Virus record (IMG/VR): IMGVR_UViG_3300020194_001055
Coordinates: 1-20,224 of that record
Source: a virus
Length of the DNA: 20,224 nt
Strand: one strand, 5' to 3'
The position numbers and the translations under genes were made by a program. The notes under the pieces are model-generated. The model was not told the origin of the DNA. It ran no database searches and saw only the letters and a list, made by a program, of their open reading frames with translations. Shown in pieces: positions 15,221-20,224 of the stretch. Each line of letters begins with the position of its first letter. The stretch's first letter is position 1.

Positions 15221-15899
15221 AGGGACAGGAAGAACTGGTAGTAATTTGTTATTACATTATCTGGCTGCTTGTGGTTATGAACCTGTAGAATTAAACGCTC
15301 TGTTATACTATTCGTCAAAAGATCAATATCCTTTGATAACCTATTACAGAACAGGGAAAACCGAAAAATTAATACATCAGAATAATTTAGTTATACATGA
15401 CCATTCTGGTTGGTTACCTTTGAATACACTTGATTATAACTTAATTATCTCGCGCAGGGATAATAAATTGGATCAGCTGTGTAGTCATTATTTGGCTATA
15501 AACACCAAACAATATACTCCAGATGAATATACAGATGAGATTAAAATTGAACCCTTTAATGTCAATGTAGAACAAGCATTGAGAATGAAAGATCTTTTAA
15601 TTAAAGCAGATAACTTGATGCAAGAGCTGTTAATACTTCCTTGGTTATCAGGAACAGTAATTACATTAGAAGACCATTTATCCAAAGGCCCGGGGTTTTT
15701 ACAAATGTTATTGGGTGAGACTCCTAAAAAACCTTTTAATATGGATAGAGAAAAAAATCCTCATAGTGCAAAAGATTATATTATGAACTATGAGGACCTA
15801 AAAAAATCTTACAATAATAATTGTGTTACAAAAAATGTTTGTAATGATACAATAGATTTTGAGATTATATTGCAAAAATTTGTTGATAGTTTTTATTAG
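15204..15899 (+). CDS. sulfotransferase-like protein
   Basis: A 231-residue protein with an N-terminal P-loop-like motif KGTGRTGSNLL at residues 6-16, the PAPS 5'-phosphate-binding loop of sulfotransferases (compare GxxRSGSTLL). Near the C-terminus NPHSAKDYIMNYEDLKKSY fits the late conserved region of such enzymes. The 3'-phosphate-binding Arg/Ser strand may be LIISRRDNKLDQ around residue 80. It probably moves a sulfo group onto a sugar or lipid, but the family is diverse. ATG 15204 overlaps the LigA-Ia gene; GAGAGG at 15182-15187 is rather far upstream. The TAG stop ends on the first base of tRNA-Arg. Its base composition is lower in GC than the genes just before it, suggesting a separately acquired gene. 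Confidence 0.65.
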   Translation: MNYLIKGTGRTGSNLLLHYLAACGYEPVELNALLYYSSKDQYPLITYYRTGKTEKLIHQNNLVIHDHSGWLPLNTLDYNLIISRRDNKLDQLCSHYLAINTKQYTPDEYTDEIKIEPFNVNVEQALRMKDLLIKADNLMQELLILPWLSGTVITLEDHLSKGPGFLQMLLGETPKKPFNMDREKNPHSAKDYIMNYEDLKKSYNNNCVTKNVCNDTIDFEIILQKFVDSFY

Positions 15900-15975
15900 C
15901 ACCCTTAGCTCAATCGGATAGAGCAACGGCCTTCTAAGCCGTAGGTTGCAGGTTCGATTCCTGCAGGGTGTACCA
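15899..15975 (+). tRNA. tRNA-Arg (anticodon TCT)
   Basis: A 77-base cloverleaf: acceptor GCACCCT/AGGGTGT (with a G-T first pair), D arm TAGCTCAATCGGATAGAGCA, anticodon stem ACGGC/GCCGT with loop CTTCTAA, T arm GCAGG-TTCGATT-CCTGC and encoded CCA. It reads AGA, the main arginine codon of the accessory genes here. Its first base overlaps the preceding stop codon. Confidence 0.96.
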
Positions 15976-15979
15976 AATT

Positions 15980-16066
15980 GCCTCGGTGGTGAAATTGGTA
16001 GACACAAGGGACTTAAAATCCCTCGCTATAACAGGCGTGCCGGTTCAAGTCCGGCCCGAGGCACCA
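15980..16066 (+). tRNA. tRNA-Leu (anticodon TAA)
   Basis: An 87-base class II tRNA: acceptor GCCTCGG/CCGAGGC, anticodon stem AGGGA/TCCCT with loop CTTAAAA, a long variable arm (CGCTATAACAGGCG), T arm GCCGG-TTCAAGT-CCGGC and encoded CCA. It reads TTA, an abundant codon in this AT-rich genome. It lies 4 bases after tRNA-Arg, so both are probably cut from one transcript. Confidence 0.96.
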
Positions 16067-16080
16067 TTATAAGTAGTAAT

Positions 16081-16746
16081 ATGTTTAAAAGAATAGCAAT
16101 AGATTTAAAAATACCAGAAGCAGAAACTACCGGACAAGGTAGATTCTATCGTACACCTGAAGGAAACTTATATCCTTCAGTAACCACCGTTATGTCTCAT
16201 GCGTCAAAAGAGTCTATTAAGGCTTGGCGTAAACGTGTCGGTGAAGAAGAAGCAAACAAAATCAGTAATCAGTCAGCAACAAGAGGTACAAAGATACATG
16301 ACTTGTGTGAGAACGTGTTGCTGAATAAGGATATTGATACAAGCAATCTCAGTTTGTTAGACAAACAGATGTGGGATCGCTTCCGTCCTGAACTCGACAG
16401 GATAGACAACATTCACGCAATCGAAGACCCACTGTACAGTAATCATTTACGTATGGCAGGCCGGGTTGATTGCATTGCTGAATGGGAAGGTAAACTGTCA
16501 GTTATTGATTTTAAGACCTCACGCAAAACTAAAAAGAAAGAATGGATTGATAATTACTTTATGCAGTGTACTTCATACGCTATTATGTTTGAAGAAATGA
16601 CAGGCATACCCGTTTCACAAATCGTTGTTGCTATAACAGTAGAGGGTGAGTTTCCTCAGGTGTTTGTTGAAAAACGAGATAACTATGTAGAGAAACTTTT
16701 AGATTTGAGATTAGACTATGAGCGTCACAATAAACTGGAAAGGTAA
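16081..16746 (+). CDS. RecB/Cas4-like PD-(D/E)XK exonuclease
   Basis: A 221-residue nuclease of the PD-(D/E)XK superfamily. Conserved blocks are RGTKIH at 68-73, an acidic residue in HAIEDPLYS near 115, GRVD with D130, the catalytic VIDFKTS with D143-x-K145, and QCTSYA (Q162, Y166), the RecB-type QxxxY. Proteins of this layout are common as single-strand or end-processing exonucleases in T4-like marine phages. The frame is open back into tRNA-Leu, but ATG 16081, 14 bases after the tRNA, is the sensible start; no strong ribosome binding site is visible. The last 29 bases overlap the next gene. Likely roles are recombination, repair or host DNA breakdown (family knowledge). Confidence 0.85.
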   Translation: MFKRIAIDLKIPEAETTGQGRFYRTPEGNLYPSVTTVMSHASKESIKAWRKRVGEEEANKISNQSATRGTKIHDLCENVLLNKDIDTSNLSLLDKQMWDRFRPELDRIDNIHAIEDPLYSNHLRMAGRVDCIAEWEGKLSVIDFKTSRKTKKKEWIDNYFMQCTSYAIMFEEMTGIPVSQIVVAITVEGEFPQVFVEKRDNYVEKLLDLRLDYERHNKLER

Positions 16747-17461
16747 AATAGGCTACGGTGATATAGTCTCTCCGATTTGTTACGCACACAATGAAGCTGA
16801 AAGGCGAGGAGAAGAGGTTACTCTAAATTTTTATTTTGAACACGCACCTGGAACAAAATTTAAAGAAGAAGATTCTGAAACAATAAATGATAGAATAGAT
16901 TACATTGTTAAAAACACACCCGGGTCTGCTATTGTTAATCAGTTTTATAATCATAAACTAGGGTATGACCACACTAACTATGATGACAGCAACCGTAGTT
17001 ATCATAATCTAAGATTTGCCAAGGAAACTTGGACCGGCGAAGATGGTCATATTGCAATTGTCCCCTCTTACGGAAACAAAAAACAATTTGATGAATATGC
17101 TCCCGGCAAGAGGTGGAAAGATCCTTTGTCAGGTCAGTGGGAAGAATACATAAATGATCTTGGGAACAGACACCGCGTATCTGTTATTGATTATGCCACG
17201 CCTGTATCTCAAGCAGCAGATATTATAAAAAAATCTAAAATTGTTATTGGTTATCATGGCTCTTTAATGTGGTTAGCTCGTTGGTTACAAGCTCCGATGA
17301 TTGTTATATCTGATAAAAAAAGTTTTACAGAAAAAGGATTTCCCTGGAGTGTACACAGTTATTCAAGCGTACACTATGTTATAAATAATTTACAAGAATA
17401 TAGTTTATATCGTTTGAATGAAGTAAAGAGAACATTAGATGAGTATTTACATCGGGTATGA
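16718..17461 (+). CDS. GT-B (heptosyltransferase-like) glycosyltransferase candidate
   Basis: A 247-residue protein that looks like a shortened GT-B transferase. Its N-terminus KGKIGYGDIVSPI (residues 8-20) recalls the GxGDxxxxxP loop of ADP-heptose transferases. Near the C-terminus SQAADIIKKSKIVIGYHGSLMWLARWLQAP recalls the donor-binding GxDSGxxHxAxALGxP region, with YHGS in place of DSG. It is shorter than typical family members (about 320-350). ATG 16718 overlaps the exonuclease by 29 bases, and the following glycosyltransferase overlaps it by 23. The pairing with the next gene suggests joint work on a surface glycan. The call is moderate because the match is to patterns only. Confidence 0.55.
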   Translation: MSVTINWKGKIGYGDIVSPICYAHNEAERRGEEVTLNFYFEHAPGTKFKEEDSETINDRIDYIVKNTPGSAIVNQFYNHKLGYDHTNYDDSNRSYHNLRFAKETWTGEDGHIAIVPSYGNKKQFDEYAPGKRWKDPLSGQWEEYINDLGNRHRVSVIDYATPVSQAADIIKKSKIVIGYHGSLMWLARWLQAPMIVISDKKSFTEKGFPWSVHSYSSVHYVINNLQEYSLYRLNEVKRTLDEYLHRV

Positions 17462-18110
17462 TCCAAGAGAAGAAATTGCTTATGAAGTTTGTAAATATTC
17501 AATTGAACAAAGAAGCAATATAGAAGTCAAAAAACTTTACAGTAAAGATATTGCTGAGTATTCTCGCAATCTCGGTGAGCCCCAGTCTACTGATTTTACT
17601 TTTACTAGGTTTTGGGTGCCGTTACTATCAGAACAGAAAGGATACTCTATCTTTGTGGATTGTGATTTTCTCTTTTTAGATGATCCACAAAAACTAATTG
17701 ATATAGCAAAGTCTGATCCTAGTAAGGCAGTTTGGTTATCAAAACATCCTAACTATATACCCAATTCAATTCGTAAAATGGATAATATCTCACAAAACAG
17801 TTATTATCGTAAAAACTGGGCAAGTCTGATGGTATTCAATAACTCGCATCCGGATTGTCGTATGTCTGCCAGCTATCTTAATACGTATACACCGGGTATA
17901 CACTTTCATAAGTTTACGTGGACTGAAAGCATTGGATCGTTACCATTAGAATGGAATTGTTTAGACGGATATTATCACTTAGAAAATCCAAAAGCTATTC
18001 ATTATACGGACGGCGGACCTTGGTTTGAAGGATATGAGGATACAATGTACAGTGATTTATGGACAATGGAGTATCAAAAATATTTGACAAACAACCCACA
18101 GGCTGTATAA
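17439..18110 (+). CDS. glycosyltransferase, GT-A fold with DxD
   Basis: A 223-residue protein starting MSIYIGYDPREEIAYEVCKYS. It has TDFTFTRFWVPLL at 51-63 and IFVDCDFLFLDDP at 71-83, whose D74-C-D76 is the DxD metal/nucleotide-sugar motif, as in GT8-like and related bacterial and viral transferases. Late motifs include LEWNCLDGYYHLENPKAIHYTDGGPWFEG, where HYTDGGPW resembles the final GT8 HFxGxxKPW-type box. ATG 17439 overlaps the upstream gene by 23 bases. The last part of the gene contains the -35 and -10 of the tmRNA promoter: TATAAT includes its stop codon TAA. Confidence 0.82.
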   Translation: MSIYIGYDPREEIAYEVCKYSIEQRSNIEVKKLYSKDIAEYSRNLGEPQSTDFTFTRFWVPLLSEQKGYSIFVDCDFLFLDDPQKLIDIAKSDPSKAVWLSKHPNYIPNSIRKMDNISQNSYYRKNWASLMVFNNSHPDCRMSASYLNTYTPGIHFHKFTWTESIGSLPLEWNCLDGYYHLENPKAIHYTDGGPWFEGYEDTMYSDLWTMEYQKYLTNNPQAV

Positions 18111-18111
18111 T
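18084..18111 (+). promoter_or_regulatory. consensus sigma70 promoter for the tmRNA, overlapping a T4-late-type TATAAATA
   Basis: TTGACA at 18084-18089 and TATAAT at 18106-18111 are exact sigma70 consensus boxes with a 16-base spacer, inside the end of the glycosyltransferase gene. The predicted start is near 18118, just before the tmRNA acceptor half. TATAAATA, the T4 late promoter consensus, follows at 18111-18118 and would start near 18124. The RNA genes and perhaps the cell wall hydrolase could thus be transcribed both early by host sigma factor and late by phage factors. The sigma70 boxes are seen; the late use is inference. Confidence 0.75.
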
Positions 18112-18120
18112 ATAAATATA

Positions 18121-18357
18121 TTACCCGTTGACGTTTGAAGTAAAACGAGTTTGGACGGGGGTGCAAATCCCCCCGCCTCCACCAATAAAAGACAAGGGGG
18201 GCGTTTTAGATTCGACAGACGAGAGAATAGGCAAATTGAGGGTCGTCAGAGTAGACGTTAAAACTACCTTAAAATAAACGCTAACGATGACGTTTACGCC
18301 TTAGCTGCATAAGCTAAGTGAGGTATGGGCACCGCCTTATAATCCAAAGGGCCCAAT
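18121..18357 (+). ncRNA. ssrA: circularly permuted (two-piece) tmRNA
   Basis: The tRNA-like 3' half comes first: a T arm GGGGG-TGCAAAT-CCCCC (18157-18173), the 3' acceptor strand CGCCTCC (18174-18180) and encoded ACCA (18181-18184). A short 12-base spacer follows (18185-18196), then the 5' half, starting GGGGGCG (18197-18203) and the tmRNA hallmark GATTCGACAG. The acceptor stem pairs over 7 bp with G3-U70 wobble, the alanine identity mark. CAGAC (18216-18220) can pair with GTTTG (18149-18153), and CGTCA (18244-18248) with TGACG (18129-18133), joining the halves. GTAG/CTAC (18251/18264) fits PK1, the tag follows, then a hairpin around its stop, then a pseudoknot-like TGGGC/GCCCA (18326-18330/18351-18355). 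It rescues stalled ribosomes with SmpB of the host. The 5' end is approximate; the 3' end adjoins tRNA-Thr. Confidence 0.92.
18280..18312 (+). other. tmRNA tag reading frame, ANDDVYALAA
   Basis: GCT AAC GAT GAC GTT TAC GCC TTA GCT GCA TAA encodes ANDDVYALAA and stop, close to the E. coli tag ANDENYALAA. The degradation end ALAA, read by ClpXP-type proteases, is intact. TTAGC (18301-18305) and GCTAA (18313-18317) form the usual hairpin around the stop codon. The resume codon is taken as GCT by alignment to E. coli. Confidence 0.9.
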
Positions 18358-18433
<76 letters not shown>

Positions 18434-18449
18434 ATTACTAGGAGATTGT

Positions 18450-19007
18450 ATGAATAAGTTTCTTATTTCTACAGCATTACTAGCAGCGTTTTTACTAGCT
18501 GTAAAAGTTTTATCAATAAGTGATAAAACTGTAAAAGAAAATATTCCAATTGTTATTGATATTGACATTAGCGCAGGAATAAGTTATAATGAAGTAGAAT
18601 GTTTAGCACAGAACATTTACTTTGAGGCTCGTGGTGAGCCTATGACAGGACAAATAGCTGTTGCCTATGTTGCACTCAATAGAAAACATGACGAAAGATA
18701 TCCGAATACTTTGTGTGAGGTTATTAAACAAGGACCTATTTCTGTTTGGTTTCTTACAGAACAAAACAAGATAGTTCCTCTTAGACACCAGTGTCAGTTT
18801 AGTTGGTGGTGCGACGGAAGAAGTGACAGCCCAAAAGATATGTGGGCATGGGGTCTTGCAATGGACGTAGCTGAAGGTGTTATAAATGATAAGTATGATG
18901 ACCCTACTTATGGGGCTTTATGGTATCATAACACAGATGTAGATCCATCTTGGAATAGACAACTTGTCTACACTACAAAAATTGAGAATCATGTATTTTA
19001 TAGATAA
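18450..19007 (+). CDS. cell wall hydrolase, SleB-like (Hydrolase_2), likely endolysin
   Basis: A 185-residue protein with an N-terminal hydrophobic stretch (residues 4-22, [19 protein letters not shown]), a signal peptide or signal anchor that would carry it across the inner membrane. From about residue 48 it matches SleB-type hydrolases: [14 protein letters not shown], where E59 is the probable catalytic Glu, [13 protein letters not shown] (67-79), CQFSWWCDG (115-123), and a late [11 protein letters not shown]. These enzymes cut the glycan strands of peptidoglycan, so it is the best lysis candidate in the window. ATG 18450 has AGGAG about 5 bases upstream. It follows tRNA-Thr by 16 bases and may share the tmRNA transcript. 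No holin is evident beside it; the signal anchor could make one unnecessary for export (inference). Confidence 0.85.
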   Translation: MNKFLISTALLAAFLLAVKVLSISDKTVKENIPIVIDIDISAGISYNEVECLAQNIYFEARGEPMTGQIAVAYVALNRKHDERYPNTLCEVIKQGPISVWFLTEQNKIVPLRHQCQFSWWCDGRSDSPKDMWAWGLAMDVAEGVINDKYDDPTYGALWYHNTDVDPSWNRQLVYTTKIENHVFYR

Positions 19008-19021
19008 TGGAGTAAAAATAA

Positions 19022-19303
19022 ATGTTGGAATTGTTAATGCCTGACAAAGATAAAATAACAGACGTTTTTTTGATAACGAAAAAATTTAATAGCTCTATTG
19101 AATTTTCTCAATTTATTGAAAGAAAATCAAAACACACAAACACCTCTTGTATGGATATACTCATTGACTATTGTTTGGGCAATGAAATAGAAATTGAAAG
19201 TGTTAATAAACTTTTGACCGCGTCATTAAAAGAAAAGATACAAACAGAAGCACAGGATTTGAATTTATTGAAAAATAAGGGGAGTAGTAAATTACCATTT
19301 TAA
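19022..19303 (+). CDS. 33: T4 gp33-like late transcription co-activator
   Basis: A 93-residue protein with the layout of T4-like gp33: a helical region SSIEFSQFIERKSKHTNTSCMDILIDYCLGN (24-54), thought to bind the RNA polymerase beta flap, and a C-terminal tail ending SSKLPF, a hydrophobic sliding-clamp-binding motif. In T4 it links the clamp to polymerase at late promoters together with sigma gp55. Support comes also from order: gp33 - gp59 - gp32 is the T4 arrangement. GGAG about 9 bases before ATG 19022 marks the start. Confidence 0.8.
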   Translation: MLELLMPDKDKITDVFLITKKFNSSIEFSQFIERKSKHTNTSCMDILIDYCLGNEIEIESVNKLLTASLKEKIQTEAQDLNLLKNKGSSKLPF

Positions 19304-19305
19304 CT

Positions 19306-19890
19306 ATGGATCCTTTTGACGTTTATAAATTGTACTTGGCTCTCAAGTTACATTTTACAACAGAGTCATATGATATTACCAAACATAAAGGTGTTGTACG
19401 TGGTAAAAGAGAAACCTTTTTGCAAAGAAAAGACTTGACTGCTATAAGAAAACTTGCCAGGGACTTTTCAAAAAAAGAAATCATAGAGTTGCTTGTAGCT
19501 AACTTTGTTTCTGGTAACAAATGGGGCGGCATATTTGATGAAAATTGCAAAAATAATTATAAAGACTACTTGACAACACGTAAGAGATTATTGTATAATT
19601 TAGATACAGACTTAGATAATATTCTATTCAGGATGGAAAAAGAAGGAGCTAAGTCAGCAATGGAAGGCACACACCCACTAATCTTCAGAATGTACATGGG
19701 TGGGGATATAAAACTTGAAACACTTGTTATTATGGAAAAAATATATCCGTTTGTTGAAGATTATAAAAATGATTTTGTGCTAAGTGATTTTTGTCTATTA
19801 GTACAAAAGTACAAACCCTTTGTTCACATAGACAAAGATAATGTTAAACAGAGATTTGCAGGTAAATTTGCACAATGTCTAAATCAGTAA
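19306..19890 (+). CDS. 59: T4 gp59-like replicative helicase loader
   Basis: A 194-residue basic helical protein. The start MDPFDVYKLYLALKLHF matches the gp59 N-terminal helix (SVYKLYLMIKQHM in T4). The middle FLQRKDLTAIRKLARDFSKKEIIELLVANFVSG follows the T4 pattern of a Lys/Arg-rich segment and then the helix of the helicase-loading domain. In T4, gp59 loads helicase gp41 onto gp32-coated forked DNA. It lies between gp33 and gp32, starts 2 bases after the gp33 stop, and overlaps a small gene at its end. T4 gp59 is 217 residues, so this one is slightly shorter. Confidence 0.88.
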   Translation: MDPFDVYKLYLALKLHFTTESYDITKHKGVVRGKRETFLQRKDLTAIRKLARDFSKKEIIELLVANFVSGNKWGGIFDENCKNNYKDYLTTRKRLLYNLDTDLDNILFRMEKEGAKSAMEGTHPLIFRMYMGGDIKLETLVIMEKIYPFVEDYKNDFVLSDFCLLVQKYKPFVHIDKDNVKQRFAGKFAQCLNQ

Positions 19891-20054
19891 AAAGAAAACC
19901 CGAAGAAAAAAGAATTCATAGGGTTGGAAAAGAACACCCTGAAAGAGCAATCGATCAGGAACTAAGACGTATAAATAGCATTGAGGATCTAGAGAATATA
20001 GATCTAGATGAAGTCCTCGAAACATATACAACTAATATATCGCATACAAACTAA
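19875..20054 (+). CDS. 59-residue protein between gp59 and gp32, unknown
   Basis: ATG 19875 to TAA 20052-20054 encodes 59 residues. The first third is strongly basic (MSKSVKRKPEEKRIHRVG) and the last third acidic (NSIEDLENIDLDEVLE), so the peptide is a charge dipole and likely disordered or helical. It overlaps the end of gp59 by 16 bases and fills the gap to gp32. A basic/acidic small protein next to replication genes could contact DNA or gp32, but that is only inference. No family recognised. Confidence 0.65.
   Translation: MSKSVKRKPEEKRIHRVGKEHPERAIDQELRRINSIEDLENIDLDEVLETYTTNISHTN
19970..19977 (+). promoter_or_regulatory. TATAAATA, possible late promoter ahead of gp32
   Basis: An exact match to the T4 late promoter consensus, inside the small ORF and about 100 bases before the gp32 ATG. 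About three such words are expected by chance on this strand at this base composition and five are found, so position rather than number is the only support. Confidence 0.3.
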
Positions 20055-20079
20055 TACAACGCATATACGGAGAAATAGC

Positions 20080-20224
20080 ATGGCTTTTAATTCACTTTCA
20101 GACCTTCGCAAGGCTCGTGGCAACTTTGATTCATTGATGAAGGAAGTCGAAAAACTCGACGCCCCTCAGCAACGTAATGATGATTCTAACGAGTGGAAAC
20201 CCACAGTAGATAACGCAGGCAACG
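20080..20224 (+). CDS. 32: gp32-like single-stranded DNA-binding protein (N-terminal part)
   Basis: The first 48 residues of a protein cut by the window edge. They start MAFNSLSDLRKARGNFDSL and contain EWKPTVDNAGN, matching the T4 gp32 start, where a basic B domain precedes EWKLKLDNAGNG. Gp32 coats single-stranded DNA during replication, recombination and repair; the basic N-terminus gives cooperative binding. ATG 20080 has CGGAG at about 20068-20072. The order after gp59 is as in T4. Arginine codons in the visible part are CGC/CGT. Confidence 0.9.
   Translation, partial: MAFNSLSDLRKARGNFDSLMKEVEKLDAPQQRNDDSNEWKPTVDNAGN

Noticed and set aside
15946-16080. Longer form of the exonuclease starting inside the tRNA genes
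   Set aside because: The extension is the translation of tRNA-Arg/tRNA-Leu sequence; ATG 16081 right after the tRNA gives the proper N-terminus.

Overview
The window looks like a piece of an AT-rich, T4-like marine myovirus genome. All genes lie on the + strand, are tightly packed, and often overlap as stop/start pairs. At the right end it carries the T4 replication/late-transcription order gp33 - gp59 - (small ORF) - gp32, and further left a phoH-like ATPase, a RecB-type exonuclease and small T4-like phage hypotheticals. No photosynthesis or integration genes are present. The best host clue is a circularly permuted (two-piece) tmRNA gene, a form known from alphaproteobacteria and from marine cyanobacteria. 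With the low GC, this makes a SAR11-type (pelagimyophage) host more likely than a cyanobacterium, but that is inference.

Region 1 (1-12569) is an accessory block of ten genes read as one run. It holds a GT-A glycosyltransferase, a GNAT-like acyltransferase, a methyltransferase-like protein, five radical SAM proteins (six radical SAM domains in the order A, A+B fused, A, B, C), an SGNH-hydrolase-like protein, a 34-residue basic peptide and a NodU/CmcH-type carbamoyltransferase. Together they look like a phage-encoded modification pathway, most likely acting on a surface or virion glycan, or possibly on a peptide. The substrate cannot be read from the sequence. This block and the tmRNA are the most novel content.

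Region 2 (12588-14153) has three small conserved-looking phage proteins and phoH. Region 3 (14153-14319) is a 165-base intergenic control region: a 14-bp perfect inverted repeat that starts on the phoH stop codon, a second hairpin, repeated AGTGCTT/AAGCACT words, and a strong sigma70-like promoter. That promoter drives a translationally coupled set of small genes (14319-15220), which use CGN arginine codons and end in a free-standing NMN-binding (Ia) domain of NAD-dependent DNA ligase.

Region 4 (15204-18110) has a sulfotransferase-like gene, tRNA-Arg(TCT), tRNA-Leu(TAA), the exonuclease and two glycosyltransferase-like genes. Region 5 (18084-18433) has a consensus TTGACA-N16-TATAAT promoter, the permuted tmRNA (tag ANDDVYALAA) and tRNA-Thr(TGT). 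Region 6 (18450-20224) has a SleB-type cell wall hydrolase, then gp33, gp59, a 59-residue protein and the start of gp32, which runs off the window. The three tRNAs read AGA, TTA and ACA, matching the AT-rich codons that dominate the accessory genes. No gene-free stretch longer than 300 bases exists apart from the RNA-gene region around the tmRNA.
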